Assembly: GCA_963705525.1 (NCBI GenBank)
Contig: CAVPJW010000003.1
Coordinates: 552,942 to 616,941, forward strand
Direction of reading: 5' to 3'
DNA from: CAVPJW01 sp963705525
Lineage (GTDB): Bacteria > Acidobacteriota > Vicinamibacteria > Vicinamibacterales > CAVPJW01
DNA length: 64,000 bases
Positions 36,103 to 46,811 of the stretch are shown piece after piece (the stretch's first letter is position 1; every line of letters begins with the position of its first letter). The notes under the pieces are model-generated. The model did no database searches and had not been told where the DNA came from. It worked only from the letters and a program-made list of their open reading frames with translations. The position numbers were made by a program, and so were the translations under genes.

Positions 36103-36598
36103 CTAGTGCCCGAGATGTTCCAGCGCATTGCGCATCGGAGCATTCGAGATCTGGAGGATGCCGTCAAAAGGCAAGTCCAGTTCGAGAATCAGGAAGATCG
36201 CGCCGGACACCGACAGCGCCGACAGCATGAGCGCAACAATGACAGTCGGGTTCGGGGGCACGCTGAACCGCGACGCGGAGCAGGTCACGCGCCTCTTTAG
36301 TCCCAGGCCCGTAATTGGCCAGCACGTGGTCCAGGTAATCAATCCTGGCCGACATCTGAATCACTTCGTTCTTCTCGGTGTCGTACGCGCTCTTCGTCGA
36401 GGCGACGAGCAGTCCGAGAACGAGGGCCGCCATCGTCGCGACCGATCCCATTCCGACCCTGACCGCGTCTTTCGCGTCATGACTCAAATGGTGCTGGGGA
36501 AGCGCGGCGCGCAGGCGCATGCCCAACAGGGTGGCGCCGAAGAGGATCCCGAACACGGTTGCGGCGTGGCAAGGGCATTCATCTGGACCTCGGTTCAT
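36103..36598 (-). pseudogene. DUF4239 membrane protein relic, middle deleted
   Basis: The 5' part reads 'ATVFGILFGATLLGMRLRA', then 'SVATMAALVLGLLVASTKSA' and 'ARIDYLDHVLANYGPGTKEA', the N-terminal half of DUF4239 proteins with two membrane spans. After 'RDLLR' the frame is lost. In another frame the sequence resumes as 'PNPTVIVALMLSALSVSGAI' and ends 'PMRNALEHLGH' with the stop at 36103-36105, the family's C-terminus. An internal deletion near 36265-36290 removed the centre. Family placement is recalled, not searched. Confidence 0.65.
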
Positions 36599-36738
36599 GT
36601 GGTTCGCGTTGCCGCGTGTACGCGCGCGTGGTCATCGCTGACCTCCGAACATATCAGGACTGCGTAAGCCGCTCGTCGTCAAATGTCCCGATGCAAGACA
36701 GCCGATGACGAGCGCCGCAGCAAGACACTGAATGCGGA

Positions 36739-39240
36739 TTATCGTCCGCGGCTTTCGCCTGCGTGATGGCGCCAGGCGAGCCGAGAGCTTGCCTCTGCCA
36801 GCCCCCACGCCAGCAACGCTCCGCCGAACACGATGCCCCATAGCGCCGGAGGAATGGCAGCCTGTCCCAGGAGTTCCGACGTAAACGGCAGGAAGGCCGC
36901 GGCGATTTGGATGCCGATGCCAACGATGACGGCGGCATGCAGATACCCGTTGGGAAGCGGGCGCATCCAGGTGTGTCTGGATGGGTAGGTGAGCATCAGC
37001 TGGCCGATGGCCATGAAGTGAAATGTGACTGCTCGCGCGACGTCGAGAGGGTACCCCAACCAGGGCACGAGGCCCAGGACGCCCAGTGCGAGGGCCGCTT
37101 TCATGCTGCCTGCTCCGACGACGAAACGGACCGAGGGTCGGTCGAGCAACGGCGAGTCGGTCTGGCGCGGCGGGTGTTGCATGACGCCCGGCGTTCGGTC
37201 GAACGCGAGTGCCAGGGCGGGCACGCCGTCGGTCATGAGATTGATCCAGAGGATTTGCGCCGCGGTCAGCGGCAGCATCAGCGCCCCGGTTTCGTCGCGA
37301 AGGTCGAGGGCGAACGCGAGCACCGCGCCACCAGCCACCAACAGCACTTCAGACAGATTGGTTGAGAATAGAAATCGGAGAAACTTCTGGATGTTCTCGT
37401 AGATGCCGCGGCCTTCCTCGACCGCGCCGACGATGGTCGCGAAGTTGTCATCGAGCAGGATCAGGTCCGCCACCTCGCGGCTGACATCCGAGCCACGCTG
37501 GCCCATTGCCACACCGACGTCCGAGCGCTTGAGCGCAGGCGCATCGTTGACGCCGTCCCCGGTCATCGCGACGATCTGACCCTGCGCCTGCAGTAGTTCG
37601 ACGAGCAGCAGCTTCTGCTCCGGCCGCACGCGTGCGAAGACGTTCACTTCGTCGAGCGCCTCGATCAGGGAAGCGGTCTGATATTCGTCGAGGTCTTCAC
37701 CAGTCAGCACCCGCACTCCCGGGATGCCGATCAAGTGCGCGACCGCCAGCGCGGTCGCCGGATGATCGCCCGTGATCATGATGACGCGGATGCCGGCGGC
37801 CAGGGCCGTGGCGACGGCGTCCGGCACCTCGGCCCGTGGTGGATCCCAGAACAAAACGAGGCCGAGCAGCGATAGGTCCTCTTCGGTCTCGCCCTCGGCC
37901 CACGCGACCGCCAGTACCCGAAACCCCTCGCGCGCGTAGGCATCGGCCTTCTCCGCCCATGATTCGCGGTCCTCGATCGAGAGTGTGCAACGGCTGAAGA
38001 GAATTTCGGGCGCGCCCTTGAGATAACTCACTACCCGCTCACCCTCTCGCACCGTAACACGCGCGAACTTCCAGGTGCTGTCGAACGGCCGTTCCGAAAC
38101 GAGCGGGTGCAGCTGGCGCAGCCGCGCGATGTCCACGCCGTGGACGGCTGCTGCATGGCGCAGTAGACCGAGTTCGAGCGGGTCGCCCGCACCAGTCATC
38201 AGGTCCGCGTCGTTCGCCAGCACGATGGCCGCGAGCGCGCGTGACAGGTCGGACACGTCGAGCGAGCGGACGTCCATGCGGCTTTCAGTCAGCGTGCCCG
38301 TCTTGTCGGTTGCGATGACCGTGACCGATCCGAGCGCCTCGACGGCGGAGAGTCGCCGAACGACTGCGCGGTGCCGCGCCATGCGCTCGACTCCAAGTGC
38401 CAGCGCCACCGTGAGCACTGCGGGCAGTCCTTCCGGCACTGCCGCGACGGCTAATGACACCGCAAAGATGATCATCTCCGGCGCGTGGCCGAGCCCCTCT
38501 GCCACGATGCCGAGGACGCCGAGCGCGGCTGCGAGTACCAGCACCCACCGTGCGATCTGGCGACCCAAGCGATCCACCCGACGTTCGAGCGGCGTCTTTG
38601 CGGCCTGGATATCGCCGAGCATGGTGGCCAGACGGCCCATGGCGCTCAATCGGCCAGTCCGCGTCAGCACAAGGTAGGCTTTGCCGCGGACGAGCAAGGT
38701 GCCGCTGAACGCTTCGTCTCCATCGCTCTTGTCAACGGCGATGGATTCACCCGTGAGAATGGATTCATCCAACATGGCGCCGCGAGCGTCGATCAGCGTC
38801 CCGTCTGCAGGGACGCGGTCGCCCGCTTCGAGGCGCACCCAGTCGCCGGGAACGAGGGCGCGCGCCGGGAGACGGACGAGTTGGCCATCGCGGAGTACCC
38901 ATGCCTGCGCTGCAGCCAGGGCCTTCAATCGATTCAAGGCCGCCTCGGACCGCTGTTCCTGGTAGAGGCCGAGCGCCGCATTGAACAGCAGGATCAAACC
39001 GATAGCCGTCGCTTCGATTGGCCAGGCATGCGCACCCTCATAGGACCAGAGACCGAGATCAAAGGCGAGGGCGAACAGCAGGATGTAGATCAGGGGACTC
39101 TGGAATTGACCGACGAACCGGTGCCACAGCGGATCGGGAGCCCGCTCGGGCAGCGCATTGGGCCCGACGCGCGCGAGTTCTTCGGTCGCTTGAGCGGTGG
39201 ATAGTCCGTTCATCGGGTCGCCATCGATCCAGCATGGCAT
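36739..39240 (-). CDS. P-type calcium-transporting ATPase (P2A-like)
   Basis: The product is 833 aa, starting at 39240 or Met10 (ATG 39213, 'MNGLSTAQATEELARVGPNA', the usual cation ATPase N-terminus). The A domain has 'DESILTGESIAVDKS' (TGES), the P domain 'IATDKTGTLTES' with the phosphorylated Asp, and 'AMTGDGVNDAPAL' the hinge. TM4 has 'AAVPEGLPAVL' and TM6 'NLMTDGVPALALAFD', ion ligands typical of Ca2+/Mn2+ SERCA/PMR1 relatives rather than heavy-metal pumps. It should export Ca2+ or Mn2+ across the inner membrane. It is divergent from the nifJ remnant. Confidence 0.92.
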   Translation of the reverse strand: MPCWIDGDPMNGLSTAQATEELARVGPNALPERAPDPLWHRFVGQFQSPLIYILLFALAFDLGLWSYEGAHAWPIEATAIGLILLFNAALGLYQEQRSEAALNRLKALAAAQAWVLRDGQLVRLPARALVPGDWVRLEAGDRVPADGTLIDARGAMLDESILTGESIAVDKSDGDEAFSGTLLVRGKAYLVLTRTGRLSAMGRLATMLGDIQAAKTPLERRVDRLGRQIARWVLVLAAALGVLGIVAEGLGHAPEMIIFAVSLAVAAVPEGLPAVLTVALALGVERMARHRAVVRRLSAVEALGSVTVIATDKTGTLTESRMDVRSLDVSDLSRALAAIVLANDADLMTGAGDPLELGLLRHAAAVHGVDIARLRQLHPLVSERPFDSTWKFARVTVREGERVVSYLKGAPEILFSRCTLSIEDRESWAEKADAYAREGFRVLAVAWAEGETEEDLSLLGLVLFWDPPRAEVPDAVATALAAGIRVIMITGDHPATALAVAHLIGIPGVRVLTGEDLDEYQTASLIEALDEVNVFARVRPEQKLLLVELLQAQGQIVAMTGDGVNDAPALKRSDVGVAMGQRGSDVSREVADLILLDDNFATIVGAVEEGRGIYENIQKFLRFLFSTNLSEVLLVAGGAVLAFALDLRDETGALMLPLTAAQILWINLMTDGVPALALAFDRTPGVMQHPPRQTDSPLLDRPSVRFVVGAGSMKAALALGVLGLVPWLGYPLDVARAVTFHFMAIGQLMLTYPSRHTWMRPLPNGYLHAAVIVGIGIQIAAAFLPFTSELLGQAAIPPALWGIVFGGALLAWGLAEASSRLAWRHHAGESRGR

Positions 39241-39289
39241 ACCGCGGTGAGATCGGGAAAACGCGGAGATCGCGCGTTCGGGGAGCAGA

Positions 39290-42200
39290 CGATCGCATCA
39301 CCGACAGCCGAGCAGTCCCATGGCCAATCTGCTGGTGGTGGAGTCGCAAGAAGACAAACCTGTGGGGGGCGGTTCCGAGCTGGCGGAGATGCAATCGGAG
39401 GGCGGCGCGGCCGGCGCCGTCCACGGCGCGCTGCAGGCCGGGTCGCTCGCGACCACGTTTACAGCCTCTCAGGGCCTGCTGCTGATGATCCCCAACATGT
39501 ACAAGATCGCGGGGGAGCTGACGCCCTTCACGATGCACGTGGCGGCGCGAACACTCGCCACGCACGCCCTGTCGATCTTCGGCGATCACTCCGACGTGAT
39601 GGCCTGCCGCCAGACCGGGTTTGCGCTGCTCTGTTCCAACTCCGTCCAGGAAGCCCACGACATGGCCGCCGTGGCGCACGCGGCGACGCTCGAGACGCGG
39701 ATTCCTTTCTGCATTCTTCGACGGCTTGCAGTCCCAGAGCACCAGATCGAGGAGATCGGTGACGACGACTTGCGCGCGCTATTTCAGAATCGTCGATTTT
39801 CGCTCATCGACTGCGCGGGTTGACGCCCGATCGTCCCGTTCTCCGCGGGACGGCGCAGAATCCCGATGTCATCTCAGGGCGAGAAGCCGCGAATCGTTTC
39901 TACGACGCGTGCCCGGAGATCATCGAACGGACGATGCGATCGTTCGCGACAGCTGACGGGCCGGCGCTACGGCCTGTTCGAGTACGTCGGCGATCCCGCC
40001 GCCGAGCGCGTGATCGTGCTGATGGGCTCGGGCGCCGAAACCGCCGAGGAGGCCGTCGAGCCTCTGATGCCGCGCGGCGGGAAGGTCGGCGTGCTGAAGG
40101 TTCGGCTCTACCGCCGTTCTCGCGGAGGCGTTCTTTCGTGCGTTGCCGAGGAGCGTGCGCAGCCTGGCGGTCCTCGATCGCACGAAGGAACCGGGAGCCA
40201 TCGGCGATCCGCTCTATCTGGACGTATGACCGCCCTGGCGGAAGCCCACGCCGAAGGCGTCTCGCCGCTCAGCGCCTCCGCCGCGGGTCATCGCCGGCCG
40301 CTACGGGCTGTCGTCGAAGGAGTTCACGCCCGCGATGGTGAAGGCGGTCTTCGATGAAGCTCGCCAAAGAGCACGCCCGAAGCGTCATTTCACCGTCGGC
40401 ATCGTCGACGACGTGACGCACACGTCGCTTACGTGGGATCCGTCTTTCCGGACCGAAGTCCGAAGACGTGTCGGCGTCGGTGTTCTACGGTCTGGGTGCC
40501 GACGGCACTGTGGGCGCCAACAAGAACTCCATCAAGATCATCGGGCAGGAAACGGATCTCTACGCGCAGGGATATTTCGTGTACGACTCGAAGAAATCGG
40601 GCGCGATCACCGTTTCCCACCTGCGCACGAGCAAGCGGCCGATCCGCTCGGCGTACCTGGTGAATCGCGCCAGCTTCGTCGCCTGCCACCAGTTCGAGTT
40701 CGTGGACAAGATCGACGTGCTCGAGCACGCGGCGCCCGGGCGCCGCGTTCCTGCTGAACGCGCCGTTCCCTGCCGACGAGGTGTGGGATCATCTGCCGAC
40801 GGAGCTGCAGGAGCAGATCATCGAGAAGAAGATCCGTTTCTTTGCGATCGACGCGTACGAACTCGCGAAGCGCGCCGGCATGGGCACGCGCATCAACACG
40901 ATCATGCAGACCTGCTTCTTCGCCATCGCAGGCCTGCTGCCGCGCGACGAGGCGATCGCGCACATCAAGAAGTCCATCGAGAAGACGTACGGCAAGCGCG
41001 GCCCGGAGGTCGTGCGGCGCAACTGCGAGGTGGTGGATCAGGCGCTCGCGCACCTGCACGAGATCCGAGTGCCGGACGCGGTCAGCTCGACGCCGCACGC
41101 CGGCCGCCGCTCGTCGTCCGAGCGGGCGCCCGATTTCGTCCAGAAGGTGACCGCGGTGATGCTGGCCGGCAAGGGCGATCTGCTGCCGGTGAGCGCGTTT
41201 CCGGTGGACGGCACCTGGCCGGTGGCGACCGCGAAATGGGAGAAGCGGAACATCGCGCTCGAGATCCCGGTCTGGGACTCGAAGGTCTGCATCCAGTGCA
41301 ACCAGTGCGCGCTCGTCTGCCCGCACGCCGCGATCCGCGCGAAGGTGTACGACGAGAGCGCGCTCGCCGGGCGCGCCGCCGACGTTCAAGTCGACGCTGT
41401 ACAAGGGCAACGAATACAAGGGCCAGCAGCTTCACGATCCAGGTGGCGCCGGAGGACTGCACGGGCTGCAATCTGTGCGTCAACGTCTGCCCGGCCAAGG
41501 ACCGCACCAATCCGAAGCACAAGGCGATCGACATGCATCCGCAGGCGCCGCTGCGGGACAGCGAGCGCGTCAACTACGACTTCTTCCTCGATCTCCCCGA
41601 GGTGAATCGCACCGAGCATCGTGCAAGCTCGACCACAAGAGCTCGCAGTTCCTCGAGCCGCTGTTCGAGTACTCGGGCGCGTGCGCGGGCTGCGGCGAGA
41701 CGCCGTACTCAAGCTGCTCACGCAGCTCTTCGGCGACCGCCTGCTGATCGCGAACGCCACGGGCTGCTCGTCGATCTACGGCGGCAACCTGCCGACCACG
41801 CCGTACACGACCAATCGCGACGGCAGAGGGCCGGCGTGGTCGAACTCGCTCTTCGAGGACAACGCGGAGTTCGGGTTCGGCTTCCGGATGGCGCTCGACG
41901 CGCACGTCGCGGCGGCTCGCGGTCTGCGTCCAGCGCCTCGCGCCGCAGATCGGCGACGGCCTGGCCACGGCGCTGCTCGACGCCGATCAGTCGAACGAGG
42001 CCGGCATCGCGGCGCAGCGCGAGCGGGTCGTGGCGCTGCGGCGCCAGCTCGCCGGGCATGTCGATCGCCGAGGCGCGCCGGCTCGAAACGCTCGCCGACT
42101 ACCTCGTGAAGAAGAGCGTGTGGCTCGTCGGCGGCGACGGATGGGCGTACGACATCGGCTACGGCGGGCTCGATCACGTGCTGGCGAACCGGCGCGACGT

Positions 42201-42814
42201 CAACATCCTCGTCCTGGACACCGAGGTGTACTCGAACACCGGAGGCCAGGCAGTCGAAAGCGACGCCGCTCGGCGCCGCCGCCAAGTTCGCCGCCGCGGG
42301 CAAGCCGATCGGGAAGAAGGATCTCGGTCTGCTGGCCAACATGTACGGGCACGTGTACGTCGCGAAGGTGGCGTTCGGCGCCAAGATGGCCCAGACGGCG
42401 CAGGCGTTTCTCGAAGCGGAGTCGTATCACGGGCCGTCGCTGATCATCGCCTACAGCCACTGCATCGCGCACGGCTACGACATGGCGCACGGCGCGTCGC
42501 AGCAGAAGCTGGCCGTCGACTCCGGCGTCTGGCCGCTCTACCGCTTCGATCCGCGGCGGCTCGTCAAGGGCGAGCCGCCGCTGCACCTCGACTACGGGCC
42601 GCCGAAGGCGAGGGTCGCCGACTACCTGCGCAACGAGTCGCGCTTCCGCACGGTCGAACGCGCCGATCCCGCGCGGTACAAGGCGTTCGTCGCCGAGTCG
42701 CAGGCGGCCGCCGAGCGCCGCTACGCCGTCTATCAGCAGCTCGCGGGGATCACCGTGCCGGTGATTCAGGCCGCCGCAGGAAGAGCCGGCGCACCCGACT
42801 CCAAGGAGGAGTGA
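39290..42814 (+). pseudogene. nifJ: Pyruvate:ferredoxin (flavodoxin) oxidoreductase, broken by many frameshifts
   Basis: The full order of a NifJ-type enzyme can be followed across all three forward frames. It starts 'EMQSEGGAAGAVHGALQAGS' and 'SQGLLLMIPNMYKIAGEL', then 'VLRGTAQNP', 'VIVLMGSGAET', 'KEFTPAMVKAVFDE', 'GTVGANKNSIKIIGQETDLY', and 'FAIDAYELAKRAG'. Two 4Fe-4S motifs follow ('CIQCNQCALVCP' and 'CTGCNLCVNVCP'), then the thiamine-diphosphate part ('CAGCGETP', 'NATGCSSIYGG', 'GDGWAYDIGYGGLDHVL', 'DTEVYSNTGGQ'). At least ten frame changes occur, often 100-300 bases apart, and the first 25-30 codons are missing. Protein conservation is otherwise high. The stretch is visibly richer in G+C than its neighbours. 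Recent decay or local sequence error are both possible. Confidence 0.85.
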
Positions 42815-43299
42815 TGGATCTCAGCACCACGTACCTCGGGATGCGCCTGCCGCATCCGCTGATCGTCGGAGCGGGCCGCTCGGCGACGATCTGGACACGC
42901 GTCAAGGCGCTCGAGGACGCGGCGCCGTCGCTGGTGGTGCTGCGCTCGCTGTACGAGGAGGAAATCACCGGCGAGCAGATGGACGCGTTCTTCAACGTCG
43001 AAAGCCACAGCGAGTCGTCAGCCGAGGCCGAACAGCTTCGCGCCGGACCCGAGTCTGGCGCTCGGACCGAGGAGGCCCTCGAGCATCTGCGGCGGATCAA
43101 GCACGCCGTCCGGTATCCCGGTGAGGCGTTCTCTCAACGGCGTGACGCCGGGAGGCTGGACCTCCTACGCCAGGCTGCTCGAGCAGGCCGGCGCGGACGG
43201 CGTCGAGCTGCACATCGATCACGCCGCAGCGACAGGAAGATGAGCGCGGCGGAAGTCGAAGCAGGCGATCGACATCGTGGCGAGGTGAAGCCCGCGTGA
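42814..43299 (+). pseudogene. Dihydroorotate-dehydrogenase-like protein, frameshifted and truncated
   Basis: ATG 42814 overlaps the nifJ stop and has AAGGAGG upstream. It reads 'MDLSTTYLGMRLPHPLIVGA', the start of the DHODH-like flavoprotein often encoded next to nifJ in anaerobic operons. Frame changes follow: 'RRIKHAV', then 'LNGVTPGGWTSYARLLEQAG' and 'DGVELHIDH', then 'SAAEVE' and 'AIDIV'. The sequence stops matching near 43299, where an opposite-strand cytochrome relic begins. About half the protein is gone. Confidence 0.7.
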
Positions 43300-43750
43300 G
43301 GTCGCGGTCGGTCTGTCGCTTGGTCTCATCGATGAGGAACTTCGGGAAGATCATGCCGCCCGCCTCGTGGTGCGGATGGGGCAGCGGCAGGAAGCCCGCC
43401 GGCCAGAGGTTCTGGGCCTTGATGGTCTCGGGAGTCATGGAGGCGAGACTCTCCCAGGTGACGTTAGCGGGGAGCTTGACCCGCACGCCGTCCTGCACCG
43501 CCTTGCCTCTCGACATCATCACGCCGGGGGCGGCGCGGTCGGCCAGGTCGTAGCGGGCAGCGAGCAGGTGCCGCACCTGTTGCCGCTTGGCGAACGTCGG
43601 CTTCTCCTGCTGAAGACGCGACACCAGCGCCGCGAAGGTTTCCGGCGCCGCGCTCTGCGCGGCGATGACAACCGCTCCGCACGCGAGTCCGACGGCGCCG
43701 CCCATGAAGAGCGATTTGATCCTTCTCTGGACGATGTCTTTCACAGGCAT
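43300..43750 (-). pseudogene. Cytochrome-B6-annotated secreted protein, N-terminal half only
   Basis: From 43750 the frame gives a basic N-terminus and signal-like helix ('SLFMGGAVGLACGAVVIAAQ'), then 'ETFAALVSRLQQEKPTFAKR', 'ARYDLADRAAPGVMMSRGKA', 'LWPAGFLPLPHPHHEAGGMI' and 'FLIDETKRQTDRDLT'. This is the N-terminal half of a periplasmic family commonly annotated cytochrome B6. The homology ends sharply at about 43297, where the dihydroorotate-dehydrogenase-like relic begins on the other strand, so the haem half (CxxCH) is absent. The junction looks like a deletion or recombination point. Confidence 0.6.
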
Positions 43751-43799
43751 AGAACCTTCCTTGAGTCCCGGTATCTATGATCTGATTGGTACACCGTTG

Positions 43800-43930
43800 C
43801 GCAAACCCGCGGACTTGCTCGGTCGAGATCAGCAGCGACGTCGTGGAGATAAGGCGGCGAGCCCTTGATTCCGCGCAGCGGGAATGTCTTGATCGGGCGG
43901 CACGGTCGGCCAGGTCGTAGCGGCAGTGAG
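43800..43930 (-). pseudogene. Second cytochrome-B6-like fragment (short N-terminal piece joined to C-terminal piece)
   Basis: Upstream of the previous relic on the same strand, 'RYDLADRAA' recurs (43900-43925; the DNA nearly repeats 43535-43560). It is followed almost at once, out of frame, by 'IKTFPLRGIKGSPPYLHD', which belongs to the C-terminal region of the same family. It therefore looks like a second copy with nearly everything between deleted, pointing to a former tandem pair. Confidence 0.45.
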
Positions 43931-44331
43931 CCGTTGAGTTCGCACGCAACAAGCGATCCGGAATCGGCGGGGTGACAAGAACGCACCCGACTGCCGGCGA
44001 TCAATAAATCTCTAGTGCCGATGCTCGAACGGGTAAAGGCACTGCTTGGCCTGGAGACTGCATCATACGTTCCGTCCGGACGACCAACTGAAGCCTCGAC
44101 GCTTCGGCTGGCCAGCCGCTGACAATGCCGAAGACCAATCCGGGGGGATTGCGACTGAAGCGGGCTGGGTGCGGGAATTTCGGCATCGAACCGACGCGTT
44201 CGCCGACAAACCGGCGGCTCAGACGAGTTGGTTCGGCGCCGGCTACCGATTCTGAGACTCGACAAGAGTAATTTCGGGGGCAATCGTAGGGACCGCCTCG
44301 CATTGTTCCCAAAGCAAACGATAATCATTCT
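43931..44331. other. Gene-poor stretch, no function seen
   Basis: About 400 bases without a supportable gene. A short forward ORF (44046-44255) ends 'WFGAGYRF', which looks like the last strand of an outer-membrane barrel, but the rest is not convincing. No tRNA or strong palindrome seen. Confidence 0.35.
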
Positions 44332-45273
44332 GTGCGACGAACGGGTCTCGCGTCGTTCGTTGTTGTCCTGCTGGTGGCACCGTCGCAAATCTCGGCTCAG
44401 GCGCTTCAGTCTTTCGAGGACCTCGCGCTTCGGGTCAACATCGACGATCACCTTCGCGTCGAGGATCGGTCGGGAGCCAAGGCCACCGGGCGCCTCACGC
44501 GCCTCACGCGCGATGTGATCGCAGTCCAGACCGAGACCGGCGAGAAACGTTTCACGCGCGACACCGTTCGCGCGGTCGCCGTGCGCGGCTACGCGCTCCG
44601 CAAGGGTGCACTCATTGGGGCCGGGGTGTTCGCGGTCCTTGGCGCGGTGGCGAACTGCTCGCACGAAGGTGGTGCGGGCTGCGCCATTGTTGGACTGCTC
44701 GGTGGCGCCCCGATCGGCGCGGGTGTCGGACTGGCTATCGCCGCTCTCATCCCTCGGATGAAGCCTGTCTATCGCGCGTCAGAGGCCGTCGCTTCCGTTC
44801 AGCCGTCGCCGGCCGCCAGCGTTCAGACCAGCTTGCTCGAAGACCTTGCGCTTCGGGTCAACCTCAATGATCGGCTTCTGGTCGAGGACGCTTCGGGGGG
44901 CAGGGCGGCCGGTCGTCTGACGCGCCTCACGGCCGAAGAGATCACACTCCAGACCGACGCCGGCGAGAAGCACTTCACGAGGGAGACCGTCCGGCAGGTC
45001 GCGGTGCGTCGCCAGCCACTCCGCATGGCTGTGCTCATCGGGGCCGGCGCGGGGGCCGCCACAGGCGCAGTGATCGCTTGCACTGGCCCGAACCACGAAG
45101 AGTGCACAGACGCTTCGATCATGGCCGGCGCATTAGGTGCGGGTCTCGGACTTGCCGTTGGGGCGCTCATACACAAGACGACGGTCGTCTATCCCGAGCC
45201 GGAGAAACGGACATTTGTTAGGCCTGCAGTCTCGCGCGCCGCCGTCGGCGTCCAGGTCAGCCGACGATGGTAG
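44332..45273 (+). CDS. Exported protein with two tandem copies of a beta-barrel plus glycine-zipper module
   Basis: The product is 313 aa from GTG 44332 (no clear SD) with a signal peptide 'LASFVVVLLVAPSQISA'. Two copies of one module follow. Copy 1 is 'FEDLALRVNIDDHLRVED', 'GRLTRLTRDVIAVQTETGEK' and a glycine zipper with 'GAGVFAVLGAVANCSHEG'. Copy 2 is 'LEDLALRVNLNDRLLVED', 'GRLTRLTAEEITLQTDAGEK' and 'GAGAGAATGAVIACTGPN'. Each zipper holds a Cys, then a short acidic loop with a second Cys. A single-copy relative is encoded at 26068-26712. Probably an envelope protein; function unknown. Confidence 0.72.
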   Translation: MRRTGLASFVVVLLVAPSQISAQALQSFEDLALRVNIDDHLRVEDRSGAKATGRLTRLTRDVIAVQTETGEKRFTRDTVRAVAVRGYALRKGALIGAGVFAVLGAVANCSHEGGAGCAIVGLLGGAPIGAGVGLAIAALIPRMKPVYRASEAVASVQPSPAASVQTSLLEDLALRVNLNDRLLVEDASGGRAAGRLTRLTAEEITLQTDAGEKHFTRETVRQVAVRRQPLRMAVLIGAGAGAATGAVIACTGPNHEECTDASIMAGALGAGLGLAVGALIHKTTVVYPEPEKRTFVRPAVSRAAVGVQVSRRW

Positions 45274-45414
45274 TGGCAGGCTGGGTTGCGGTTTTGAACC
45301 TTTAGTCAGGAGTAAGCCTCGCCGCCGATGGTCGCCGTCTCGATCTGGTGATCGAGATCTTGTCGTTGATGTGGCTGGCGGAAAGGTTCTTGGGAAAAGC
45401 CTGAAGACGTCCTC

Positions 45415-46720
45415 ATGACACTCGTTCGACGCGTCATGTTCGTGGCCGTCATGACCGGGTCGCTGGCGTGCACCCGCAGCTCGGCGCCTGCGCTCACCGC
45501 GCTCGAACAGCTCGGCAAGTCGGTGTTCTTCGATCAACGGCTCTCACTCGCCGAAAATCAATCGTGCGCCTCCTGTCACGGTCCCAAGGTGGGATGGACA
45601 GGAGATGTTCCTCTCGTCAATGCCGGGCCGGCGGTCTATGAGGGCTCTGTCAAGGGCCTGTTCGGCAACCGCAAACCTCCGACCGTGGCGTATGCCATGG
45701 CACCGGTGCTTCACACCGTCGTGAAGGACGGCGAGACGCAGTTCGTGGGTGGCAACTTCTGGGACGGCCGCGCGACGGGCGAAAGACTCGGAGACCCGAT
45801 CGCGGATCAGGCACAAGGGCCGTTCGTGAACCCGGTGGAGCAGGCGCTGCCCGACACCGGCTGCGTGGTCCGACGCGTATGCAGCGCCGACTATGCGGCC
45901 GCCTTCGAGGCACGGTACCCTGGTAGCTGCAGCATCGCGTGGCCACCGGACGTCGATGCTGCGTGCAACGTTGCCGACGGGTCCCCTCCGGATGGATCCA
46001 CAGCACCGCGCAACGTCCGATCGGGCCTACGATCACATCGCAACGGCGGTGGCTGCGTACGAGCGCTCGCGAGAGGTCAATCCGTTCTCGTCGAAGTTCG
46101 ATCGGTATCAGGCCGGCGAGGCTGCGCTCACGACCGAAGAGAAGACCGGGCTCGACCTGTTCGTTGGCCGAGGCAAGTGCGCCAACTGCCACATCCTCGA
46201 CAAGGGGCCCGACGGGCAGCCCCCGCTTCTCACCGACTTCACGTTCGACAATCTCGGGGTGCCTCGAAATCCCGAGAACCCGTGGTATCAAGCCGGCGCG
46301 CTCAACCCTGCCGGTGCCGCGTGGGTCGATAGCGGCCTTGGCGCGTTCCTCGCCACGCGGCCGGAGTGGCGCGGGTTCGCGGAAGCGAACCTGGGCAAGC
46401 ACAAGGTCCCAACGTTGCGGAACGTGGACCTCCGCCCGACCGGAACGTTCGTCAAGGCCTACATGCATAACGGCTACTTCAAGACGCTGAGCGGCCTGGT
46501 GCACTTCTACAACACACGCGATGTGAAGCCCGTCTGCAGCGAGTCACTCATGGAACGCGAGGCGATCGCCCGCAACTGCTGGCCCGCTCCGGAGGTCACG
46601 GCGAACGTCAACAAGGATGAACTCGGCAACCTCGGCCTGAGTCAAGTCGAGGAGAACGCCATCGTCACGTTCATGAGAACGCTGTCAGACGGCAATGCAC
46701 CGGTTACGGGACAACGGTGA
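45415..46720 (+). pseudogene. MauG/CcpA-like dihaem cytochrome c peroxidase, one frameshift
   Basis: The 5' frame from ATG 45415 has a lipoprotein signal ('FVAVMTGSLACTRSS') and the first haem site in 'NQSCASCHGPKVGWTGDVP', then 'GNFWDGRATGERLGDPIADQ'. Near 45975-46015 the frame changes. The second frame continues 'SDRAYDHIATAVAAYERS', the second haem site 'GKCANCHILDKGPDG', 'KVPTLRNVDLRPTGTFVKAY', and 'MHNGYFKTL' to the stop at 46718-46720. Both haem domains are complete apart from this shift. The enzyme would reduce peroxide or oxidise a partner protein in the periplasm. Confidence 0.82.
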
Positions 46721-46811
46721 TCCTCCCCCTCGCGCGATGGCTGCGATGCTGAGCGGCTCGGCTGAAGCCAGGCCGTCACGGCGGCCGGGTCGCACTGGCT
46801 GTCTCATGCCC

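Noticed and set aside
39018..39485. Plus-strand ORF overlapping the P-ATPase start and nifJ remnant
   Set aside because: Its first part is antisense to the ATPase and its end is an out-of-frame reading of nifJ; no separate gene is supported.
40468..43299. 943-codon plus-strand frame across nifJ
   Set aside because: It is long only because the frame happens to stay open; real NifJ motifs appear in it only in patches, and most conserved residues lie in the other two frames.
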